From assembly GCA_004794655.1 (NCBI GenBank), contig SMMW01000148.1, positions 930,001-994,000 of the forward strand: DNA of 64,000 nucleotides. The letters are read 5' to 3'. Of the stretch, positions 13,201-19,621 are shown one piece after another (the stretch's first letter is position 1; each line of letters begins with the position of its first letter). The position numbers and the translations under genes are program-made. The notes under the pieces were generated by a model, which saw only the letters and a program-made list of their open reading frames with translations, did no database searches and had not been told where the DNA came from. This DNA comes from Marisa cornuarietis (lineage: Eukaryota; Mollusca; Gastropoda; Architaenioglossa; Ampullariidae).

Positions 13201-13878
13201 CTGGACACTTCAACGTTGACGTCATCGTTAACCATGACTGACAGTCTGGACACTTCAACGTTGACGTCATCGTTAACCATGACTGACAGTCTGGACACTT
13301 CAACGTTGACGTCATCGTTAACCATGACTGACAGTCTGGACACTTCAACGTTGACGTCATCCTTTCCCTTGATTGACAGTCTGGACACTTCAACGTTGAC
13401 GTCATCGTTAACCATGACTGACAGTCTGGACACTTCAACGTTGACGTCATCGTTAACCATGACTGACAGTCTGGACACTTCAACGTTGACGTCATCCTTA
13501 CCCTTGACTGACAGTCTGGACACTTCAACGTTGACGTCATCGTTAACCATGACTGACAGTCTGGACACTTCAACGTTGACGTCATCGTTAACCATGACTG
13601 ACAGTCTGGACACTTCAACGTTGACGTCATCGTTAACCATGACTGACAGTCTGGACACTTCAACGTTGACGTCATCGTTAACCATGACTGACAGTCTGGA
13701 CACTTCAATGTTTACGTCATCCTTTCCCTTGACTAACAGTCTGGACACTTCAACGTTGACGTCATCTTTAACCATGACTGACAGTCTGGACACTTCAACG
13801 TTGACGTCATCGTTAACCTTGACTGACAGTCTGACCACTACTTCAATTTTGTCTACATCCTTATCCTCGGCAGGTTGA
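1..13878 (+). CDS. Giant Ser/Thr-rich mucin-like protein, 5'-partial single exon
   Basis: The frame is open from base 1 (GAT CAT TCT) to a TGA at 13876-13878, at least 4,626 codons, so the true start lies to the left; the first ATG at 25 is only internal. The product is almost entirely Ser, Thr, Leu, Pro, Val, Met and Asp with almost no Cys. Repeat blocks follow in order: a 10-residue unit (MSDHSVSPSS-like, about 1-1250), unique Ser-rich sequence, a 24-residue unit (about 4348-5375), a 9-residue ILTSSPQTN unit (6781-7030), then a 15-residue TDSLTTSTLTSSLTS-like unit to the end. Imperfect repeats kept open over 13.9 kb argue for coding, while the opposite strand is open only in pieces. Such Ser/Thr density is typical of extracellular, O-glycosylated mucins. 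No signal peptide, membrane segment or Cys-rich domain is visible, so location and function are inferred. The stop appears to be a frameshift product. It could also be non-coding repeat DNA that happens to lack stops. Confidence 0.7.
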   Translation, partial: DHSSLLSSMSDHSVSPSSMSDHSVSPSSVSDHSVSPSTISDHSASPTIIVDHFVLSSSVSDHSVSPSTMSDHSVSPSSMFDLSVSPSSPTTIIDHFVLSSIISDHSSLPSTMSDHSVLASSVSDHFVSPSTMSDRSVSPSFMSDHSVSPSSMFDHSVSPSTMSDYFASTSMLSDHFALSSTISDHSASPTTIIDHFVLSSTMSDHSALPSSMSDHSSLLSSMSDHSVSPSTMSDHSALPSTMSDHSAFSSSMVDHFVLSSSMSDHSALPITMSDHFSLPSTTSDHFVLSSAISDHSAIAGTRSNSSVSPSSMSDHSAFPSTMVEHFILSSTMSDHSALPSTMSDHFALFSSMSDHSSFPITTSDHFVLSSTMSDHSTLPNAMSAQLSSSLISDHSSLLRTMSNEFVLSNIMSVPSSTMSVYPTTMSSSMDGMLSVFSPRQTLELSMLQLTTWLPPGSESLFTSSVPQAFLVTSSFPQSSVSPVLVTATVVLSDSLMASSSSHSSSHIIDTVTIMTQSGTESSLLSEVKQSLTSSSLLLSKVTSVQDFTTHQLSPGLPVTTEVPSLTHTSSSSPGSPTGMVSSSLVSSTMPSFLDYSSSVFHFGLSRSVSSMAENVEVSSYSSLSLSALPALVTSAPVVMTVLTSSVASFYSEVPVSSSAVNTLNDIGSSQQTPVVRSSMTAESESPLSSMWTTSPVSSVSAVSPDSSVSSMGIMSPVSSVSAVSPDSSMSSMWTASPVSSVSAVSPLLPMLSVSPGSSVSTALPSMSTILSESFVVSVSPESPISAPLMTSVSTALLEPSLSIVSPVLLESSRLSSVSLPLSEHSSSPVFMTQQVLSDLSSASLFSSSSMTPVLSLLSAAPAHTYSSALSSTQGVSVQTSAMSSSTTIDGLSSTPHTLVSSPIFNSVPPALSSTLDTNNPSSSLYSSFVFSSLTSSSSVTFQSESFLSTPTDVSVPLSSASLPNMTSGGLTPALVTYSSSGQSLSSLDHVTSPLHFSSVSGATSTLGISEPGVGTLPTTNFFSVFSSIPPFSSSLASVFTELKSSHESSFMVNAIQSSTNLVPSAMFSEAVVSPSSSSALSLSSLIQPVTLQSSTMQAYLSSPGSAILSSPHSLSPADYLSSSVSSLFTSSTSETSSLSPSLSFTSPAVLPQSHSSSLSSTLDMSLQTSSSLFASDVPQTSVRTMVTPLLPYTTTDWTSDSLSTMASAAQLSSQLSSHLSFTMTGSLLTRSDETSVVGSLSVQNLQASGMSTEVASLAQSPLTQEITTGSLTLYSASSVMMSPLSSSASFIFLDMSTYVSASIDTSSSLISAAMATSALVSDMPIKSTSLLGSFSGLASIQLSASMSDSPREATPSLQSYSGLSLTSHTVLMSEKSTQTLLDTQILTRASTESISVGATSTQYPSTEVSSAVRTLMTSDFGLSSAGATSTTSLSTDLSASSSDVSHQITATPSLLSSLSVTEAMTHGSGTLTVATPSVLSSLSVTQVMTHGSETLTVATPSLLSSLSVTEAMTHGSGTLTVATPSVLSSLSVTQVMTHGSETLTVATPSVLSSLSITQVMTHGSETLTVATPSVLSSLSVTQVMTHGSETLTVATPSVLSSFSATQVMIHGSGTLTVATPSVLSSLSVTQVMTHGSETLTVATPSVLSSLSITQVMTHGSETLTVATPSVLSSLSITKVMTHGSETLTVATPSVLSSLSVTQVMTHGSETLMVATPSVLSSLSVTQAMTHGSETLTVATPSVLSSLSITQVMTHGSETLTVATPSVLSSLSVTQVITHGSETLTVATPSILSQGSETLTSAISSVLSSSSITDDMAQESGMLRVTSSVLSTSSNTEVMTRGSETTIPAFSFALSSSSSAEAITHGSEITTPTTLLALSSVSVTEAMTIENVTPGSLLPSLSSLLVTVMSEPPTTVLSSLSLTESSGLLSSFLAIPQTVTHTTSTSYSLSSYLLSLSSMAEQSPTVTVATSLPSLLSSLTDFIKGVDITPVSTAAPSSSGSDIMSVTATILSSEPLLSSMSVSEEMSSPRMTVETVDQLSSASLSGYMSDLTIATVMPLMSPVSLSNMMTEKSIEPTTTRSSVTEMGSETVMTPSADFAFFSSPPVTDSVAITTRTSLLSVTDILASFTVTPSLSVTVSSSPSSLLMSSLFSLSSAEFVSLSLSPSSVSMFLSSEVPSVSLPISFSSSAAARQTYSSDVSSLSPLTSLSPQSPTMDFSLQTSSQSSSDTEISSSDMSDMKSSALVTDSTNAAFLSSIPVTSILTSSSQSNILTSSPQTNILTSSSQSNILTSSPQTNILTSSPQTNILTSSSQTNILTSSSQSNILTSSLQTNILTSSPQTNILTSSIVTLSIDVTDILASSTHTSISVTDITAISSVTELSTNSLPSSSVPSINNLPSFFITSSQPLDVVLATSMVISSSSVTDSLAISTVTTWKLSTDSLPSSTLKSSIDIVAISSLTTSSSVSDSLTSSTAKSSVSLSDSFSSFVMSSSSSTAKSSVSLSDSFSSFVMSSSSSTDIVPSSTMTLSQSATDLLVSFTLSPSHPVTDSPSIPTVTSSLSETENVPTLTLSSQTPLTGSLASLTVTSSLYSTDTMTSATLMPSLSPTEYVASSYAASLLPSTDTLAVSILSSSLFSSTWKSSLSLADILAGSIITSSVAFTDSMPSSALISSLSSTDVAASSTLSSSQSLSTSISTSMELSLSLLSLTDTLASFNLASSISSTDIVATSSLSTDIVGSFTVSESVTVTSSLVFTEKLASSTMTSSLTSTDTSASSTLTSALSSSDTFASSIVLSWLSSTDSVALSTLMSSLSPSDTLGRSSLTSMQSLSDMDTSTLFSMKTSVTSTLTSSLSSTDVLTSATVTGISAVTSPVLTDSVSFTWTPLLSSIDSLASFTWMSSLSFTDTAPSSTVTSSLHSTDNISSSIFTSTILLMDILAGSTVSAMNSPVTFTGSLTSSTLTSSLLSTDIVASSALTSSQSSSDGISRSSSVSSPSLTDASASSPLTPSIPSSDISVSFTLTSSLSSTNSPPSSIPILLSILSTDVAAFSTVSSLLSPFDTASSFTLTSLLSDTDIAFSSTLPSSLSSSDIVASSTVASPVGFPDSLTGFTLTPPLPSTDSLTTSTLTSTLSSTDVVVSITLTSSQSSSDITVSERISETSPVVLTEKPGSSTLVSSLSSTDTSTSSILMSSLSFIDTSAIYTLSLSQPLTDTPASSTLTLSLSSTYIVASSTETESSPVISALAVIDSFVSNTLVSTLTPTDSAATATLTPVSTTDILASLILTSSSSTTPIISSSTFTPSADTQASSTFTSSLTPTAGTSSSTWTPSLSSIETSSTSTSLCSLSSTDVVTSSMVNSPVVTTDILASSTLNNLLSSTDSSSSSAFMSSLPSVDTSASSLLTLSQYSTDTPLNSPLMSSLSSSDIVKNSAVGSTLGFTDSLNGMTSSLLSINSLTTLTTSLPLIESLTSSALTTSLPLTDSLTVLTDSLTTSTLTSSLTSTDSLSTLTLIPSLLSTDSLTPSTLTTSLSSTDSLVPLALTTFLPLTDSLSTLTLTESVPSTDSLTTSSLTSSLTSIDSVPLSTLKLSIFSTDSLTPYSLTSLLPSTDSLTISPLMSSLTSTDSLSTSTLTPSLLSTDSLTLSTLTTSLSSTDSLVPLALTTFLPLTDSLSTLTLTTLLTMTDSLTPSTLTTSLPSTDSLTPSTLTTFLSSSESVTPSPLTSSTTSTDSLTLSTLTSSLTSTDSLSTLTLTPSLLSTDSLTPSTLTTSLSSTDSLAPLALTTFLPLTDSLSTLTLTTLLTMTESLTPSTLTTSLPLTDSLSTFTFTPSLISTDSLTPSTLTTSLPSTDSLTPLPLTTFLSSSESVTPSPLTSSSTSTDSLTISPLTSSLTSTESLSTLTLTPYLISTDSLAPLALTTSLPSTDSLIPSSLTAFLSSSESLTISPLTSSLTLTDSLTLSTLTSLLTSIDSLTTLTLTSSIFSTDSLTSPLTSLLPLADSLTTSIMTSSLTSTDTLTLSTFTSLLTSIESLTTSTLTSPLSSTDSLTALTLTTFLSSIDSVTTPPLTTSLSLSDSLTPSTFTSSLTSTDSLTYLVMTASLPSTDSLTTSSLTLTDSVNPSTLTSSLILTESLTPSTLSTSLPLTDSPTPLTLTSSLLSTESLTPSTLTSTDSLTPSTLMSSLTSSDSLATSLLTTSLPWSESVTTSPLTASLTSNDSLTTSSLTVIDSVSPSTLTSSLTVTDSLNPSTLTTSLPSTDSLTTSSLTTFLSSSESVTTSTLTSSLSSTDTLTLSTFTSLLTSTESLATLTSSLSSIESLTPLTVTSSLLSTESLTPSTLTSSLPSSDSLAASRLTTSLPWTESVTTSSLTATLTSNDSLTTSTLTSSFPLIDSLDTSTLTSSLTMTDSLDTSTLTSSLTMTDSLDTSTLTSSLTMTDSLDTSTLTSSLTMTDSLDTSTLTSSFPLIDSLDTSTLTSSLTMTDSLDTSTLTSSLTMTDSLDTSTLTSSLPLTDSLDTSTLTSSLTMTDSLDTSTLTSSLTMTDSLDTSTLTSSLTMTDSLDTSTLTSSLTMTDSLDTSMFTSSFPLTNSLDTSTLTSSLTMTDSLDTSTLTSSLTLTDSLTTTSILSTSLSSAG
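4348..5377 (+). repeat. 72-bp coding repeat array (24-residue unit)
   Basis: About 14 close copies of a 72-bp unit encode SVLSSLSVTQVMTHGSETL followed by TVATP. Copies differ mainly by Val/Ile, Gln/Glu and Glu/Gly exchanges and are much more alike than the flanking Ser-rich sequence, which indicates recent homogenisation. All copies stay in frame with the giant reading frame. Confidence 0.92.
6781..7038 (+). repeat. 27-bp coding repeat array (ILTSSPQTN unit)
   Basis: Nine copies of a 27-bp unit encode ILTSS(S/P/L)Q(S/T)N, in frame with the giant reading frame. The SQSN and PQTN variants are interleaved, consistent with duplication of two-unit blocks. Confidence 0.9.
7421..7552 (+). repeat. 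66-bp in-frame tandem duplication
   Basis: Two nearly identical 66-bp copies encode the block STAKSSVSLSDSFSS then FVMSSSS. It is a small recent duplication inside the mucin-like frame. Confidence 0.8.
10400..13865 (+). repeat. 45-bp coding repeat array (TDSL unit)
   Basis: Dozens of 45-bp units encode the 15-residue pattern TDSL(T/D)(T/P)STLTSSL(T/P)(S/M). The same unit in more degenerate form begins near 7.1 kb. Units are most alike at 13130-13850, where most read TDSLDTSTLTSSLTM. Confidence 0.92.
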
Positions 13879-15468
13879 CCACTTTAACCATCTCTACTGT
13901 GTTTACAGCCCCAGTGGATAGTCTCATTATCTTTACGTTGACGGCATCACCACTCGACTGACACTCCGGAAAACCTGTCCTGGCACAACGACCAGCCCCG
14001 CTTAAACCTCATCGCTATTATCGACTAATTCATGCCACCTCCTCTTGGACATCATCACTTTCCTTGACTGACATTGTTACTGTCCTCACTTTGACATCAT
14101 CACTTTCCTTGACTGACATAGTTACTGTCCTCACTTTGACATCATCACTTTCCTTGACTGACATTGTTACTGTCCTCACTTTGACATCATTACTTTCCTT
14201 GACTGACATTGTTACTGTCCTCACTTTGACATCATCACTTTCCTTGACTGACATTGTTACTGTCCTGACTTTGGCATCATCGCTTTTTTTGACTTACACT
14301 TTTTCTACCTGACATTAGTTGTGATTATTGTCTCTGACTAATTGTTTAACGTCTTCCATTTTGACATCGTCGCTATTATTACCTGACGCTGCTGCCAGCT
14401 TCACTGTCACTCAGACCTCTACCTTGATGTCATCGTTTTTCTCGACATACATTTAGACCAGCTTTTTTATTGTTAGTGAGTGACAGCAGCTTTATTGTTA
14501 GTGAGTGACCGCACTCCTAGCGTGACTGTGATAGTCCCGTTTATTCCCCGATCAGTTGTGTTGATGTTAGTGACTGAGCTCAGGACTGGTTCAGAGACGA
14601 CCCTGACAACACCCAACGATGACTTCCCTATCCGAAACTAGTGCTTCAGCTACTGTCTTACATCTGGTGGCTGTTGTTTCGGAAACTAACATAACCACAG
14701 AAATAATTTCAAGGCTATCCTCCTGCTTATCTACTGCTTTGGTGTCACGTGATGTCACAAAGGGGTGGTGTACTGTATCCTCCCAAAACACAGCATGGTC
14801 GGTGTCAGGTACTAACACCTTAACAGAGGACCCTATCATTACCCGCCCTGGTGTCTGCGGTGTCATTTACTATCATTATTACAGACGTCACTGTAACCAT
14901 GACAACCAGTCTATCTTCTGTGGGTTTATCAGCGGCCACTGGTAAGCGTGTAACCGACGAAGCTATTACAATGACTGCAACAGCTCTTCCGCTGGTTGTC
15001 TGTATATCAGCTGCAAACGTCGGTACCAGTGACTTGTCAAGAAGTGCATGGTGGGCTGTGTATGCATGACTATCCTCAGTACCAATAACAGTATAGCCTT
15101 GTCAACAATACCATGAGCATGGCCGCCATCATACCAGGTACTAACCTCAGCACCCAATGCATGCTGGTCTTGTGTTAGACGTGGATGTAACCAAGGAAAC
15201 TGTAACCGTATCACCAACTACATGTGTGTCAGCTTCTGCCATCATAACGGGAGGAAATGTAACCACATCAATCACCTCTACAACCTGTTCTCGTATTGCT
15301 GTGACGTCAGCGCTGATGCCACTGTCCGGGCCTCGTCTGTCCCGCTCATCAATGCACTCACCTTTGTCAGTAACTGTATTCACTCTTTTCTCAACAGCAC
15401 AAGCGTCTAGTCCAGTCACAGAGTCCACGTCTCTGCCTGGAGGTTCCACGAGCCTCTCTGGATCCTAA
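13879..15468 (+). pseudogene. Decayed 3' continuation of the giant mucin-like frame
   Basis: Repeat-like coding sequence continues after the TGA but in other frames. Just past the stop, shifting by one base reads LTTLTISTVFTAPVDSLIIF, which matches the 15-residue pattern. Against neighbouring units the sequence at 13868-13878 appears to lack about 4 bases. Further pieces occur at 14064-14312, 14619-14945, 14851-15069 and 15157-15468; they are Ser/Thr/Val-rich but broken by stops. The likely history is a frameshift that truncated the protein, then decay. Alternative: some pieces are real downstream exons. Confidence 0.55.
14050..14290 (+). repeat. Five 45-bp units beyond the giant-frame stop
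   Basis: Five close copies of a 45-bp unit encode SLTDIVTVLTLTSSL in the plus frame starting at 14064. The period and the TD......LTSS pattern are those of the main array, so this is the same repeat family outside the intact frame. Confidence 0.88.
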
Positions 15469-16763
15469 AGTCCCCACGATCTGGCCATTCCTGGGTATAT
15501 CGACGCCAGCTACAGATGATCCATAAGGATCTTTCCCAATCGCTTTCTTCTTCCATGTCACCTTCTGACCTCACCGAAGGATCGGTAATATAACCTGCTC
15601 CTTCAAAGCTTCTGGGATCGTCATCAATGCTGAATGACCACTACAGATATGGGTCATCGATGACTGTTGCAGACCTTGGTCCCGCTTGGTCCCCCTTGAC
15701 CAGCGGACCAAACTGACGCTTCTGACGAGTGATCTACGATGACGCCCTCGACAACCATTTCATCTTGACGCAAAACTTCTTTCTTTCTCTTATGCAACAG
15801 CAAACTTGTTCGATTATTGGTCCTTTTATGACATCATTGCCAAGTTCAAGGCCGTATCCATGGACAGTGAAAATTTGGGCCTCGTTGAAGTACTGCTGCA
15901 CCGCCTGGTCGTAGTTCATAGACAAAAGGCTGGTCACCAACTCTTGAATCTTCTAGTGTGTGGTGCTGAGTGAACGATAAAATATTGTTTACACAATGGT
16001 GTTTATAAGAGTGGATGATGTAAATAGACACGAACAGCCTCATTTGTCAAATGTCATACGGCTTTAATTTTGTTCATTTTTCTCCAGAAACTAATATTTG
16101 TGTATATTGTTGATCAGACGTGTTTATCTCTGCTGGATGCACTCACACATGTTACAGATGGCACTGCTGACTTTGTCTCAGTACAGAGATAATGTTTTGT
16201 TATATTGAGCTGAAGGTGCACAAAGTCATTCTTTCAAGACGACAGAATTAACATATTTTAATACAGGAACTAAACACTGTGTGCCACTCGATAGTAAAAT
16301 TTGTTTTGCACTGTTACATGTTTATCTGTCGGCAATGCCATTGGGATTATTAATGTTTTACAATTATGTGTATCCTCCGAAATATCTCTAAACATACAGT
16401 TATCAAATCCTGCGAAGGGTATGCAATATGCTGTTCCTAGGATCCCCCCTGGGAGGAAGCACATTCCCACCAAGCAAAACACCAAACCATGGAATGTCTC
16501 TACTTAGTATGTACCATCCATTTAAAAAAAATGTTCATCAGTTTTAGACTATATCTATTTTAAAAAGTCTTTCTCTCGTAATTTAACTTTCTTTGTTGCT
16601 TGTGAGCACAGACACTGTGTTTGAAATCCGTTTATAGCAGGCAAGCAGCAGGTGTAGCATTGATAAAGAAGGCATTTTACTCATTTGGTCAACAACAGCT
16701 CTGGAATTACTCTTCAAAAAAGATACGCAAGAGCAGCTGCTATTAAGAAATTGTCTCTTTTCT
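15469..16763. other. Intergenic, no supported gene
   Basis: No convincing reading frame, RNA gene or repeat is visible. The sequence becomes AT-rich after about 15960. Short frames on both strands lack recognisable motifs. Confidence 0.5.
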
Positions 16764-16829
16764 TTTAACCTCGATTGAAAGCCTGGCCACTTCAATTTTG
16801 ACTACATTCTTATCCTCTAGTGACAGTGT
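16764..16829 (+). repeat. Orphan copy of the mucin-like 45-bp repeat
   Basis: About 66 bp closely match units of the giant frame near 12055 and 12780 (TTAACCTCGATTGAAAGCCT ... TATCCTCTAGTGACAGTGT), although 2.9 kb beyond the stop and surrounded by unrelated AT-rich DNA. It abuts a CA/CG microsatellite. Confidence 0.85.
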
Positions 16830-16831
16830 CT

Positions 16832-16832
<1 letters not shown>

Positions 16833-16878
<46 letters not shown>

Positions 16879-16884
16879 GCGCGC
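16833..16884. repeat. (CA)n(CG)n microsatellite
   Basis: An uninterrupted CA run is followed directly by a CG run of about 20 bases. Alternating purine-pyrimidine sequence of this kind favours Z-DNA. Confidence 0.95.
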
Positions 16885-18040
16885 AGGTAGATGCACAAAC
16901 GCATTAGCACGGTTCTTCTTTCCTTTCATTCTTTTTTTTAAACCTGTAGTAATCCCCCATTTCATATCCCCTCGTTCTCATTGTACCCTCAGTAATCTAC
17001 TCACTCAGATATTCTCACTTTTTTATACTTGTAATAATCTCCCCACACATATTTAGTATCACCATGCATGTATGGTACAGCAAGAAGAATATTTTAAGTG
17101 CACCTTCAGACCAAGTAATCAGAGTTATTTACAGAATTTCCCATTCTCTTTTCCTTCTTTTTTAGTTTTAATTTTATAGTAAGGCACAGTAACTAGAAGC
17201 TTACAAGTGTCATCATTGTAGAAGAAAGCACAAATGATTGTTTTTTTCACCTGTAATAACCTATAGTTACATGTAAGAAAGGTGTTGCGAAATTATCTTG
17301 TTCTACGTTTGCTGCATTAATTTTGTATTCCAGCGTGGTCCGAAGAATAAATGTATTTTTACTTCTTTACAAGGTAAATTGTAAAGAATGTACTTTGCTT
17401 TCTCACATTACTATTTCCTTACATGGTAAATTATTAAGAATGTGCAGTTATTGCTTACATGATTATTTCAATGCGAAATTGATCCTTGTTACCCTTGTGC
17501 CTGTTGAACATTGCTCCTGTTACCTTATCCTGGTTGAAGACGGGAGAGCCAAGCAATATGTTCGCTGGACGAACTTGTTACAGTTATTTGTGCGCCAATT
17601 TTGTTCTCGAATACATATCATTACTGCTGATTATAAAGTACTTATTGTACTATGTACAACATAAAGATAATAAATATTGAAAACATTTTTCTCTTCCTCC
17701 TCCTCACAGACGTCTTCACTCGCAACAATATGATTTTATTTTTCCCCTCCTACACGAACTTTCCTCGTGCTGTTTATTAATAATCAAAATTATTCTGTCT
17801 TTAGAGATGTGTATCCTGTTTCAGCTCTACAAAATGCTCGTGTGGTATTTGTGGATATATATTTTTTCTTTCTTTCTTAAAACTTGATTGACTGCCTTTT
17901 CCAATTCTTCTTTAAATAATCACATAATTCATCCCTGACTTAAAAGATGTTGGTTGTGATCGTCCTTACATAAAAGTTAACTAAGCGTTAATTTAAGGCC
18001 TGCTTATGACATATTTGTACTATTGTTTCACTGACTGGCT
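16885..18040. other. AT-rich intergenic, no supported gene
   Basis: Nothing recognisable is visible. The frame at 17323-17664 has no motif and biased AT-rich composition, so it is not called. Confidence 0.5.
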
Positions 18041-18140
18041 GGCTGGCTGGCCTGGCCTGGCCTGGCCTGGCCTGACCTGACTTGACTGGACTGGACTGGA
18101 CTGGACTTGACCTGACCTGACCTGACCTGAACTGACTTGA
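18038..18140. repeat. Short-period minisatellite (CTGGC/CTGAC/CTGGA)
   Basis: A run of 4-5-bp units passes from GGCT to CCTGG to ACTGG to CCTGA without interruption. It is a slippage-type minisatellite. Confidence 0.9.
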
Positions 18141-18339
18141 CTGTGCGGGATCAAATCTTCACGTGGGGAATGTGGCTCAGTTTATCTCCAGTATTCTTAG
18201 TCACATGGCTTCACATCACAAAAAGCTATTATAGAAAATAGAAACAGTATGAACTCCATTCAATCACTCTTACTGCACATCAGACCCACTTCCCCAGCCT
18301 CCACGCCCTCCCTCTCAACCTCCAGGCGTTCATCACTGG

Positions 18340-18545
18340 CAGACTGGGTACGTCCTCACGTCTTCACAACGGGTGACGTGTCACAGTGTTGACGGTAGAC
18401 GTTCCCGTCCTCACGTACTCACATACAACAAGGGACGTATAAGAGTGCTGACGGCAGACACTTCACGTCCTCGCGTACTTACGTCCTCACGCACTCACGT
18501 ACTAACGACAAGTGACGTATAAACGTGTTGACGGCAGACGTTTCA
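18340..18545. repeat. Three degenerate copies of a CGTCCTCACGT / GACGTATAA minisatellite
   Basis: Three variable-length copies share cgtcctcacgtactcac, then a gacgt(g/a)ta segment, then gtgttgacggcagacgtt. Confidence 0.7.
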
Positions 18546-18627
18546 GTTTATTTGCTCACCAAGTACGTTAATCAGGTAACAGTTCGACAGCAGCACTTTC
18601 TATGCGACGCTCGTTGTAATCAGTTGC

Positions 18628-18755
18628 TCAACAGATTGTAGTAGACGGTATAGTGGTTGTGAAGATCCCAGATGTTGTCGTCAGCGGTAAAGTTGTCGTT
18701 GGCCATGGTGTAGTGGTTGGAACTGGAGTGGTCGTTGGTATCGGAGTGGTGGGAG
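18628..18755 (-). CDS. Orphan terminal exon: Thr/Pro mucin-like tail
   Basis: On the minus strand a plausible acceptor (..ACCACCCAG) ends at 18756. Entered in phase 1, the frame reads PTTPIPTTTPVPTTTPWPTT, continues Thr-rich, and ends STTIC before TGA at 18630-18628. The phase and Thr/Pro composition match the last exons of the mucin-tailed genes at 34.8-58.8 kb. No upstream exon or signal-peptide exon was found nearby. It may be the last exon of a relative whose other exons I missed, or a gene relic. Confidence 0.4.
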
Positions 18756-19204
18756 CTGGGTGGTAAATGGGAGATTATGCCTAACTTTTTAAGAGCTCTG
18801 ACATTAAGGGCACTAAATGTGTTTACGAATGCATAAGTTAAAATTATTTGTGGATTCGTCACCAACTTCTTACGTGCGCAAGTACAAAGAGAGAGAGAGA
18901 GAGAGATAAAGAAAGAAAACAATTATGCATTTAAATTGCAATATCAGCATAGAAATATAATTAACCTCTTTCAGATTATATTACTCTATCCATTCTTGAC
19001 CACTTTAAATGACTGCTGATGTACATCAGCTAACCGCGGAATCTATTTTTCATATAGAAACTTTTGTTGAAGACAATCTGGTATCAAAGCGGTTAAGCGA
19101 AAATTTGCTATGAACACAAGGAAGAGTCAGGTACTTAACCCTTTTGAAAATGGATGCTACTAAGATATAGGCTGAGGTGGAAAGAGCACGATCCTTGTTG
19201 CAAC

Positions 19205-19445
19205 ACACGTCACCGACATCATACCACACACTTTACACCCTACATCACACAACATGCACCATACACCCCACATTATCCAACCTACATTATACATCACACA
19301 ACATGCACCATACACCACACATTATACAACCTACATTATACATCACACAACATGCACCTCACACCGTACACCCCACACCATACACCACACACTGTACACC
19401 CTACAAGCTGTACCATACATCACGCACCGTTCACCACACACTCTA
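19205..19445. repeat. Degenerate CACACATTATACAAC tandem repeat
   Basis: Repeated blocks of 'acatcacacaacatgcacc' and 'ttatacaacctacattata' occur in tandem with variation. This gives meaningless His/Thr/Tyr frames in several phases. Confidence 0.75.
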
Positions 19446-19621
19446 CTAGTAACACAAGAATTCAAAAGATACCAACAATCAGGGGCAGTAACTTACGTGG
19501 TAGAGTAGGTATTAGCTCCCCGGTAGGCAGGCGACCAATGCCCTTGAAGCAGATGCTTACCTCTGACTGGTACAAGGTCCTCATCGTCTGGAGCTTCGCT
19601 ACACGCTGAATTTGGTACTGC

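Noticed and set aside
15470..15600. Minus-strand frame reading KDPYGSSVAGVDIPRNG
   Set aside because: It looks protein-like but is short, closed by stops on both sides, and has no clear splice sites or homolog I recognise; not enough to call.
17323..17664. 113-residue plus-strand frame in AT-rich DNA
   Set aside because: No signal peptide, domain or splice context; composition matches the flanking intergenic DNA.
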